From: Lysinibacillus agricola
GTDB taxonomy: Bacteria > Bacillota > Bacilli > Bacillales_A > Planococcaceae
Direction: 5' to 3'
Length of the DNA: 64,000 nucleotides
Assembly (NCBI RefSeq): GCF_016638705.1
Contig: NZ_CP067341.1
Span: 1,181,501 to 1,245,500 of the forward strand
The notes under the pieces are model-generated. The model worked only from the letters and a program-made list of their open reading frames with translations. It searched no databases and was not told the DNA's origin. Shown here one piece after another: positions 57,007-64,000 of this stretch. The stretch's first letter is position 1. Each line of letters starts with the position of its first letter. The translations under genes and the position numbers were made by a program.

Positions 57007-59417
57007 GTTTATTGATTGCAGAGGTTATAGTGGATGTTTCAACATACCATGTAGATCGTCCATTTGACTATGAAGTGCCAACACAATGGGCAAACATTAT
57101 AGAAATGGGCTGTCGTGTCAAAGTACCGTTTGGACCAAGAAATGTTCTAGGCTTTGTGATCGGATTAAAAAATGAAACAGATGTACCATCTAATAAATTA
57201 AAATCTATTGCACAAATTTTAGATATAGAGCCTGTGTTAACAGAAGAAATGCTGTTAATGGCAAAGTGGCTGAAAAACGAAACGATTTGCTATGAAATTG
57301 ATGCCTTACAGGTCATGCTCCCATCAGCGCTTCGAGCGAAGTATGAAAAAATCATAACGATGCAAGAGGAGAAAGAAGCTTTACCTGAAGATGCCAAGGT
57401 TATTTTCGGTAAGCGACAACAGGCTAATTTCAAGGAATTCGAGCGTGCTGGATTACTTCCTTTATTAAAGCAACTGATAACAGATAAAATTGTAAGAATT
57501 GAAAATGTTGTGAAGCAGCAAGGAAATGTGAAAGAAATACGTATGGTCAAAATTTCAGATGATCAGCAAGATATCGACAAGGCAATGGAAGGTGCAGCGA
57601 GAGCAGCCAAACAGCGCCTGCTGATTGAATGGATGAGTAGACACCTTGGTGAAGTCCTTTTGCCACAGAAAATCTATGAGGAAACAGGTATGTCACCCGC
57701 AGTATTACAGTCAGTTATTGAAAAAGGTGCCGCTCATTTTATACAAGAAGAGGTGTATCGTGATCCCTTTACGAAGGAGGTTTCCCGTACTCAATCTTTA
57801 CAATTGACGGATGAACAGCACGTTGCACTAAAGGCCATTACTGGATCAATGGAAGAACAGACTGGGAAAACTTTTTTACTACACGGCGTCACGGGGAGTG
57901 GTAAAACTGAGATATATTTGCAGGCAATACAAAAGGTGTTAGATGAAGGTAAGGAAGCCATTATGCTTGTGCCTGAAATATCATTAACACCACAAATGAC
58001 AGAGCGTTTTCGTAGTCGTTTTGGCGAGATGGTTGCTGTGATGCATAGTGGATTGTCTGTTGGTGAAAAGTATGATGAATGGCGTAAAATTCAGCAAGGA
58101 AAAGTGAGCGTTGTTGTTGGAGCTCGTTCAGCAATTTTCGCACCTTTTACAAATATAGGTCTTATTATTTTAGATGAAGAGCATGAATCAACGTATAAGC
58201 AAGAAGATTCACCACGTTATCATGCTAGAGATGTAGCAATTTGGCGAAGTGAATTTTATAACTGTCCTGTCATATTAGGTAGTGCAACGCCTGCACTTGA
58301 ATCATTTGCGAGAGCAAAGAAGGGCGTATATAGTTTGCTATCCTTAAAGCAACGTGCTTTGCACCAACCGTTACCAACTGTTTTTATTGCTGATATGCGA
58401 GAAGAACTTCAAAAAGGGAATCGTTCTATGTTTTCGGAGCAACTTATTGATGCTATACGTATAAGGCTTGAGAAAAAAGAACAGATGGTGATGTTTTTAA
58501 ATCGTCGTGGCTATTCCTCTTTTGTGCTTTGTCGTGATTGTGGGACGGTTGTACAATGTCCAAACTGTGACATTTCGTTAACGTATCATCGAACAACAGA
58601 GAAATTAAAATGTCATTATTGCGGTTATGAGGAGCGTGTTCCTCAAATATGTCCACAATGCCAAAGTGAGCATATTCGCTATTTTGGTACCGGAACACAA
58701 AAGGTCGAGGAAGAAATATATAAGTTATTTCCTGAGGCAAGGGTCTTTCGGATGGATGTTGATACAACAAAGCACAAAGGTGCACATGAAGAAATTTTGC
58801 AGGCATTTGGGGAAGGACAGGCAGATATTTTGCTAGGGACGCAAATGATTGCGAAAGGTCTTGATTTTCCTAATATTACGCTTGTTGGTGTACTGAGTGC
58901 TGATACATCTCTGCATCTGCCCGATTATCGTGCAGCGGAGCGAACATTTCAATTATTAACGCAGGTTAGTGGTAGGGCTGGGCGTCATGAAAAGCTTGGT
59001 GAGGTTATTATTCAATCGTATACACCAGAGCATTATGCAATTGAATTGGCCAAAATACAAGATTATGAGCCATTTTACGAACGTGAAATGTTTTTACGCC
59101 GCCGCTCTAGCTATCCACCGTATTATTATGTAGCACTTGTTCAAATATCCCATGAGGATGTCATGATGGCAGCTGAGTATGCTGGACGTGCAGCGGATTG
59201 GCTAATGGAAAACCTATCAAACAAAGTAGCAATTATTGGACCAACAACGGCAAGCATTAGTCGCCTCCAAAATAGATATCGTTATCAATGTTTGATAAAA
59301 TATAAAATTGAACCAAATCTGATTCCGGTATTACAACGCCTTCTTGCGATGTATCGTGCGGAATGGATTAAACAAGGTATATTAATGACGGTAGATTTAG
59401 ATCCGTCGACTATATAA
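57003..59417 (+). CDS. priA: Primosomal replication restart helicase PriA
   Basis: PriA recognises stalled forks and reloads the replicative helicase. The 804-residue protein has the N-terminal 3'-OH binding domain (VDVSTYHVDRPFDYEVP), a winged helix (about 200-255), Walker A GVTGSGKTE (about 296) and the DEEH box (about 390). The PriA-specific zinc-binding cysteines are at about 509-548 (CRDCGTVVQCPNC, CHYCGYEERVPQICPQC). Helicase motifs TQMIAKGLDFPNITLVGV and QVSGRAGR follow. Start ATG 57003 overlaps the coaBC stop. Confidence 0.97.
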   Translation: MSLLIAEVIVDVSTYHVDRPFDYEVPTQWANIIEMGCRVKVPFGPRNVLGFVIGLKNETDVPSNKLKSIAQILDIEPVLTEEMLLMAKWLKNETICYEIDALQVMLPSALRAKYEKIITMQEEKEALPEDAKVIFGKRQQANFKEFERAGLLPLLKQLITDKIVRIENVVKQQGNVKEIRMVKISDDQQDIDKAMEGAARAAKQRLLIEWMSRHLGEVLLPQKIYEETGMSPAVLQSVIEKGAAHFIQEEVYRDPFTKEVSRTQSLQLTDEQHVALKAITGSMEEQTGKTFLLHGVTGSGKTEIYLQAIQKVLDEGKEAIMLVPEISLTPQMTERFRSRFGEMVAVMHSGLSVGEKYDEWRKIQQGKVSVVVGARSAIFAPFTNIGLIILDEEHESTYKQEDSPRYHARDVAIWRSEFYNCPVILGSATPALESFARAKKGVYSLLSLKQRALHQPLPTVFIADMREELQKGNRSMFSEQLIDAIRIRLEKKEQMVMFLNRRGYSSFVLCRDCGTVVQCPNCDISLTYHRTTEKLKCHYCGYEERVPQICPQCQSEHIRYFGTGTQKVEEEIYKLFPEARVFRMDVDTTKHKGAHEEILQAFGEGQADILLGTQMIAKGLDFPNITLVGVLSADTSLHLPDYRAAERTFQLLTQVSGRAGRHEKLGEVIIQSYTPEHYAIELAKIQDYEPFYEREMFLRRRSSYPPYYYVALVQISHEDVMMAAEYAGRAADWLMENLSNKVAIIGPTTASISRLQNRYRYQCLIKYKIEPNLIPVLQRLLAMYRAEWIKQGILMTVDLDPSTI

Positions 59418-59477
59418 AATGCTCTATCACTCAAAGTTTGGGATGACATTTTGCTAAAACTTATGTCTTGCATATAA

Positions 59478-59697
59478 GTTGATTGGAGTGTAGGCTGGGC
59501 GACTCCTCGGGGATCAGCAATAAAGGAACGAAGGCTAAAACCATCACGTCCTGTGATAACGCCTTCGTGACCAACATCGTGTTGGCCCGAGACCCTACAG
59601 CGAAGCGAAGCGGCTCATCGGACGCCCCCAGGAAGCTCTGCTCTGTGCGAAAGCGAAGCGTCAGCAACAAAGCGCCCAGCCGAAACGGAAATCAACC
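59478..59697 (+). repeat. Intergenic GTTGATT/AATCAAC element between priA and def
   Basis: It begins GTTGATTGGAGTGTAGGC and ends GCCGAAACGGAAATCAAC. The closing stem is GGCTGGGCG with CGCCCAGCC, perfect over 9 bp. It differs from the copies at 5.0 and 8.0 kb by matching changes on both arms. The CGAAGGC...GCCTTCG core is present. It splits the priA-def-fmt cluster, so def must have its own promoter or be read through the element. The remainder of 59418-59815 shows nothing else. Confidence 0.85.
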
Positions 59698-59815
59698 ACA
59701 CGTTATGATGATGAACCCGCAGAAAGATTCTACAAAAGACTATCCCAGGCAATTATGCCGAGGCATTACAATTTAACAAGGTATAGGCCTTAAATATAGA
59801 AATGAGGAACATAAA

Positions 59816-60310
59816 ATGGCAATTAAAAAAGTTGTAGAACATCCAGCAAAGGTATTATCAACACCGTGCGCGGAAGTAACAGAAATTAATGAAGAAACTA
59901 TTACATTACTAGATGATTTATATGACACAATGGTTGAATATGATGGCGTTGGAATTGCAGCACCACAAATAAATGTAGGCTTACGTGTTGCAATTGTCGA
60001 GCTTGGCGAGGAACGAGATATTTTAGAAATGATTAATCCAACTGTTATCGAAACGGATGGAGCTGAAGTAGATATTGAGGGTTGCTTAAGCTTCCCAGGA
60101 TTATACGGGGAGGTTGAACGCCCTGAATATGTGAAAATTGAAGCATGTGACCGTGAAGGACGTGTATATGAGCTAGAAGCGGGAGGCTTTGATGCACGAG
60201 CAATTTTACATGAAATCGATCATTTAGATGGCGTGCTATTCGATTCAAAAATCAAACGCATTGTAACCGAAGAAGAACTTGAAGCAATGTACGCCGAAGA
60301 GGAGGAATAA
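59816..60310 (+). CDS. def: Peptide deformylase
   Basis: Def removes the formyl group from nascent proteins. The 164-residue metalloenzyme has motif 1 [10 protein letters not shown], motif 2 [16 protein letters not shown] (metal-binding Cys) and motif 3 [12 protein letters not shown] (HExDH, two metal His and the catalytic Glu). Two residues deviate mildly from the classic GxGLAAPQ (Ile for Leu). The start ATG 59816 lies 8 bp after GAGGA. It sits next to fmt as in most bacteria. Confidence 0.96.
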   Translation: MAIKKVVEHPAKVLSTPCAEVTEINEETITLLDDLYDTMVEYDGVGIAAPQINVGLRVAIVELGEERDILEMINPTVIETDGAEVDIEGCLSFPGLYGEVERPEYVKIEACDREGRVYELEAGGFDARAILHEIDHLDGVLFDSKIKRIVTEEELEAMYAEEEE

Positions 60311-60311
60311 A

Positions 60312-61253
60312 ATGACATCAATAATTTTTATGGGCACACCTGATTTCTCCGCGCCAATTTTGCGTATGCTACATCATGAAGGCTATGATATTAAAGCTGT
60401 AGTTACACAACCAGATCGTCCAGTTGGGCGTAAGCGTGTGTTAACACCACCACCTGTTAAAGCAGCAGCGATGGAGTTAGGTTTACCTGTTATTCAGCCG
60501 GAAAAGCTACGTGGTTCTGAGGAATTACAGCAAATTATTGATTTACAGCCTGACTTAGTCGTAACGGCAGCTTTTGGACAAATTTTGCCGAAAGAATTGC
60601 TAGATGCACCACCGCTTGGTTGTATTAACGTCCATGCGTCACTTTTACCGAAGTATCGTGGTGGGGCACCTATTCACCAAGCAGTTATTGATGGTGAAAA
60701 AGAGACTGGTGTAACAATTATGTATATGGAGCAAAAGCTAGATGCTGGTGATATCATATCTCAAAAGGCTATCCCAATTGAAGAGGAAGATCATACAGGT
60801 GGACTATTTGATAAGCTGAGTGCTGTGGGCAGCGATTTATTAAAAGAAACACTTCCTTCTATTATAAATGGAACAAATAATCGTACAGTGCAGGATGAAG
60901 CACAAGTAACCTTCGCAAGCAATATTTCACGTGAACAGGAACGTATCGATTGGACAAAGGATGCTACAACTTTATACAATCAAGTGCGTGGTCTTCATCC
61001 ATGGCCAGTTGCCTATACAACATTTGAAGATGGGAACTTTAAAATTTGGTGGGCACAGGTTGGTAACACGAAGAATGATGCTATTCCTGGTACGGTTGTT
61101 GCGATTTCAAAGGATCATTTTGAAGTTGCAGCTGGAAATGGAACAACACTTGCCCTGTATGATGTACAACCCGCTGGTAAAAAACGCATGACAGCAGAGG
61201 AATATTTACGTGGTACAGGTTCTAAATTACAGATCGGGGACCAGTTTAAATGA
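60312..61253 (+). CDS. fmt: Methionyl-tRNA formyltransferase
   Basis: Fmt formylates initiator Met-tRNA. I use ATG 60312, 1 bp after the def stop, with GAGGAGGA upstream; the frame extends into def without support. The 313-residue protein has the N-terminal [17 protein letters not shown] and the catalytic [19 protein letters not shown] (Asn-His-Ser-type formyltransferase site, here [13 protein letters not shown]). The C-terminal OB-like domain has [13 protein letters not shown]. Its stop overlaps rsmB (ATGA). Confidence 0.96.
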   Translation: MTSIIFMGTPDFSAPILRMLHHEGYDIKAVVTQPDRPVGRKRVLTPPPVKAAAMELGLPVIQPEKLRGSEELQQIIDLQPDLVVTAAFGQILPKELLDAPPLGCINVHASLLPKYRGGAPIHQAVIDGEKETGVTIMYMEQKLDAGDIISQKAIPIEEEDHTGGLFDKLSAVGSDLLKETLPSIINGTNNRTVQDEAQVTFASNISREQERIDWTKDATTLYNQVRGLHPWPVAYTTFEDGNFKIWWAQVGNTKNDAIPGTVVAISKDHFEVAAGNGTTLALYDVQPAGKKRMTAEEYLRGTGSKLQIGDQFK

Positions 61254-62611
61254 GTAAAAAAAGCGTAGTAATTTGGGATGGAAATGTGCGCGATGCTGCA
61301 CTTTCTATTCTGTTAGCAGTAGATAAAAATCAAGCCTATAGTAATTTACTTTTAAATGAAACGATAAAGCGACATAAAATTGAAGCGAAGGATCGTGCGC
61401 TTTTAACAGAAATTACGTACGGCACTCTACAATATAAAATGACACTTGACTACTATTTAGAACCATTTATTCGTGGTTCAGTGGATCATTGGGTGCGCTG
61501 GCTTTTACGTTTATCTTTATATCAAATGCATTATTTAACGCGTATACCACCTCATGCAGCGGTGAATGAAGCTGTAGAAATTGCCAAGCGTCGAGGTCAC
61601 CAAGGGATTGCTTCAATGGTCAACGGTATTTTACGATCTATTTTACGTCAGGGTGTAGCTTCTACGGATGACATTAAAGATCCGATTGAGCGCCTTACCA
61701 TTGAAACGAGTCATCCAGAATGGTTAGTGCAACGCTTTGTCGATAACTATGGTATTAAAGTAGCAACTGAAATGTTACATGAAAATAATGTGCCTCCAGT
61801 GCAGACTGTACGTGTAAATATGACGAAAGGAAGCGTCGAGCAAGCGATTGCCAGCATAGAAGCGGAAGGTTTATCAGCGAAAAGAAGTGATCTAATGCCT
61901 GAATGCTTACATGTAACAAATGGTCAGCCAGCTCGAACAAAGGCATTCCAAGAAGGGCTTATTACTATTCAGGATGAAAGCTCCATGATTCCAGCAAATG
62001 TTTTGAATCCATCTCCTGGCATGCGCGTCTTAGATATGTGTGCAGCTCCAGGTGGAAAAACAACACATATAGCTGAAATTATGAAAAATGAAGGATCGAT
62101 TTTAGCGACTGACCTTCACCCTCATAAATTAGATTTAATCGACCATAATACGGATCGTCTAGGTATTGATATCGTAGAGACTGCTCCGATTGACGGACGT
62201 AAAGCACCTGATTTTCTACAACCAGGATCATTCGACGCTATTTTAGTCGATGCACCTTGTAGTGGTTTAGGTGTTATGCGCCGCAAGCCAGATATTAAAT
62301 ATACAAAACGAGAGGAAGATTTAGAAAACCTCCAAAAAATACAATTGGCGCTATTAGATGCTGCAACAAAAGTATTGAAAATAGATGGCAAGCTTGTGTA
62401 CAGTACATGTACAGTCGATAAAAAGAAAAATGAAGGCACTGTAGAGGCCTTTTTATCAACGCATCCAGAAATGGAAGCTATACAACTAGAATCTTTACCA
62501 ACAAAATTAGCGGAAAAGCAAGCAAATGGCATGCTTCAAGTCTTTCCACAAGACTTTGGCAGTGACGGTTTCTTCGTTGCCGCCTTTCGTAAAAAAGGAG
62601 AATCCAACTAA
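61250..62611 (+). CDS. rsmB: 16S rRNA m5C967 methyltransferase RsmB
   Basis: RsmB methylates cytidine 967 (E. coli numbering) of 16S rRNA. The 453-residue protein has an N-terminal NusB-like RNA-binding domain (about 1-140: [20 protein letters not shown]) and a Rossmann methyltransferase domain. The SAM motif is [17 protein letters not shown], motif IV is [18 protein letters not shown] (with one catalytic-region Cys) and motif VI is [13 protein letters not shown] (the other Cys). Start and stop overlap fmt and rlmN, so the cluster is tightly coupled. Confidence 0.95.
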   Translation: MSKKSVVIWDGNVRDAALSILLAVDKNQAYSNLLLNETIKRHKIEAKDRALLTEITYGTLQYKMTLDYYLEPFIRGSVDHWVRWLLRLSLYQMHYLTRIPPHAAVNEAVEIAKRRGHQGIASMVNGILRSILRQGVASTDDIKDPIERLTIETSHPEWLVQRFVDNYGIKVATEMLHENNVPPVQTVRVNMTKGSVEQAIASIEAEGLSAKRSDLMPECLHVTNGQPARTKAFQEGLITIQDESSMIPANVLNPSPGMRVLDMCAAPGGKTTHIAEIMKNEGSILATDLHPHKLDLIDHNTDRLGIDIVETAPIDGRKAPDFLQPGSFDAILVDAPCSGLGVMRRKPDIKYTKREEDLENLQKIQLALLDAATKVLKIDGKLVYSTCTVDKKKNEGTVEAFLSTHPEMEAIQLESLPTKLAEKQANGMLQVFPQDFGSDGFFVAAFRKKGESN

Positions 62612-63750
62612 TGGTGGATCAAGAGAAATTTAATGAGCGTATAAGCGACTTAGTTGAAGAAGCAGAAGACAAGCCTGTTCGAGCTAAAAAAGAAAAACCA
62701 AATTTAAAGGAATCGGTATACTCATTACAGCCGAAACAACTAGAAGAATGGTTAAAGGAAAATGGTGAAAAACCGTTCCGTGCAGCACAAATTTTTGATT
62801 GGCTTTATAATAAACGAGTGAAAACATTTGAAGAAATGTCAAACCTTTCAAAAGGATTACGTGAAAAGCTAGAAGCAAGTTTTTCATTAACGACATTGTC
62901 AACAATTATTAAGCAGGAATCTAAAGATGGTACGATCAAGTTTTTATTCCAATTACAAGACGGCTATTCTATTGAAACTGTATTAATGCGTCATGAATAT
63001 GGGAATTCTGTTTGTGTGACAACACAAGTAGGTTGCCGAATTGGCTGTACGTTTTGTGCATCAACTTTAGGTGGATTAAAACGTCATTTACTAGCAGGGG
63101 AAATCGTGGAGCAAGTTGTCAAAGTACAGCAGACTTTAGATGAAGTGGGCGAGCGTGTGTCACATATCGTCATTATGGGTATTGGAGAACCTTTCGATAA
63201 TTATGATGCAATGATGAGCTTCTTAAAAGTCATCAACCATGAAAAAGGATTAAATATTGGTGCTCGTCACATCACTGTATCAACATCAGGGATTGTTCCA
63301 AAAATTTATCAATTTGCTGATGAGCAGCTACAAATCAACTTTGCAGTATCCTTACACGCACCAAACCAAGAGGCTCGTCAAAAACTAATGCCGATTGCAC
63401 GTGCTTACAAATTGGATGAATTAATGGAAGCCGTCCGTTACTATACCGAAAAAACTGGTCGACGTGTTAGTTTTGAGTATGGTTTAATGTCTGGTGAAAA
63501 TGATTCAGTTGAAATTGCAGAAGAATTATCCGCATTAATAAAAGGAATTAAATGCCACGTGAACTTAATTCCTGTAAACTACGTACCAGAACGTGATTAT
63601 GTTCGCACATCTCGTAGTCAAATTTTTGCCTTTGAAAAAACTTTAAAGAAGAATGGTATTAACGTAACGATCCGCCGAGAGCAAGGTTCTGATATTGCAG
63701 CTGCGTGTGGTCAATTACGTGCGCAAGAGAGATCTGAAGAGACGAGGTGA
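62611..63750 (+). CDS. rlmN: Dual-specificity rRNA/tRNA m2A methyltransferase RlmN
   Basis: RlmN is a radical SAM enzyme that makes 2-methyladenosine at A2503 of 23S rRNA and A37 of some tRNAs. The cluster motif CRIGCTFC supplies Cys142, Cys146 and Cys149. [11 protein letters not shown] is the SAM-binding glycine-rich segment, and the catalytic resolving Cys is probably Cys366 in [10 protein letters not shown]. There are 379 residues; a charged N-terminal extension of about 30 residues precedes the usual start, so an internal start is possible, but TAATG overlap with rsmB favours 62611. Confidence 0.95.
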   Translation: MVDQEKFNERISDLVEEAEDKPVRAKKEKPNLKESVYSLQPKQLEEWLKENGEKPFRAAQIFDWLYNKRVKTFEEMSNLSKGLREKLEASFSLTTLSTIIKQESKDGTIKFLFQLQDGYSIETVLMRHEYGNSVCVTTQVGCRIGCTFCASTLGGLKRHLLAGEIVEQVVKVQQTLDEVGERVSHIVIMGIGEPFDNYDAMMSFLKVINHEKGLNIGARHITVSTSGIVPKIYQFADEQLQINFAVSLHAPNQEARQKLMPIARAYKLDELMEAVRYYTEKTGRRVSFEYGLMSGENDSVEIAEELSALIKGIKCHVNLIPVNYVPERDYVRTSRSQIFAFEKTLKKNGINVTIRREQGSDIAAACGQLRAQERSEETR

Positions 63751-63753
63751 CCA

Positions 63754-64000
63754 GTGTTGAAATACACAGTCGAAAGTGATATTGGGTTAAAACGAGCAAT
63801 TAATGAAGACCGTGCGGCGTTTTTTAAACGTCCAGACGGGCTTGCACTAGCACTTGTAGCGGACGGCATGGGTGGTCATAATGCTGGCGATGTAGCGAGT
63901 GATATGGCGATGAAACAGATAGAATCCGTTTTTTTACAGGCAGAGGCACATCAATTTGCATCAACAACATCAAAAAAAGAGTGGTTATTACAAGCAGTCA
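63754..64000 (+). CDS. prpC: PP2C-type serine/threonine phosphatase PrpC, N-terminal part
   Basis: The frame begins GTG-TTG at 63754/63757 behind GAGGTGA and runs off the window. KYTVESDIGLKRAINEDRAA and LVADGMGGHNAGDVASDMAM are the PP2C motifs with metal-binding Asp in the first and ADGMGGH in the second. PrpC reverses phosphorylation by the kinase PrkC, whose gene normally follows directly in Bacillales. TTG 63757 has slightly better spacing than GTG 63754. Confidence 0.93.
   Translation, partial: MLKYTVESDIGLKRAINEDRAAFFKRPDGLALALVADGMGGHNAGDVASDMAMKQIESVFLQAEAHQFASTTSKKEWLLQAV

Overview
The window is a low-G+C Gram-positive chromosome segment from an endospore-forming member of the Bacillales. 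It carries spoIIGA-sigE-sigG, a Spo0A-type spoIIG control region and a sigma-F-type promoter in front of sigG. Gene order follows Bacillus subtilis closely (divIB-ylxW-ylxX-sbp-ftsA-ftsZ / spoIIGA-sigE-sigG / ylmC-ylmE-sepF-ylmG-ylmH-divIVA-ileS / lspA-ylyB-pyrRPBC-AA-AB-K-D-F-E / rqcH-yicC-gmk-rpoZ-coaBC-priA-def-fmt-rsmB-rlmN-prpC). Protein details and the intergenic repeats suggest a Lysinibacillus-like Planococcaceae/Caryophanaceae genome; the genus is an inference.

Layout. 1-4.9 kb: end of the division and cell-wall cluster through ftsA-ftsZ. 5.4-7.9 kb: mother-cell and forespore sigma factors. 8.7-12.5 kb: the ylm/sepF/divIVA septation genes. 12.5-16.2 kb: ileS behind an isoleucine T-box. 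16.5-19.9 kb: an AraC-type response regulator divergent from a DUF485 plus sodium:solute symporter pair. 19.9-21.2 kb: a noncoding 21/19-bp minisatellite. 21.2-22.6 kb: lspA and an RluD-type pseudouridine synthase. 22.6-34.4 kb: the complete UMP biosynthesis operon with two PyrR attenuators. 34.6-36.1 kb: a decayed IS3-family insertion sitting inside the terminator of the pyr operon. 36.9-48.7 kb: two complete oligopeptide ABC transporters in convergent orientation, with a previously overlooked 41-codon exported-peptide gene between them. 49.5-51.2 kb: a chemoreceptor. 51.9-53.6 kb: rqcH. 54.1-64.0 kb: yicC, gmk, rpoZ, an abnormal coaBC, priA, def, fmt, rsmB, rlmN and the start of prpC.

The most unusual material lies between the genes. 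A family of intergenic elements (about 75-340 bp, at least eight members here) shares GTTGATT...AATCAAC ends. Next to these ends the two sides form a long-range stem whose sequence differs between copies while pairing is kept. The interior varies: a nested CGAAGGC/GCCTTCG hairpin core, 36-bp modules, or 21-bp CGGAA minisatellite units. One copy lies inside the transcribed ileS leader. Other points to check are the 41-aa secreted peptide next to the Opp operons, a CoaBC whose CoaB half has lost its usual motifs, a response regulator that seems to start at ATT, and the IS that splits the pyr terminator.
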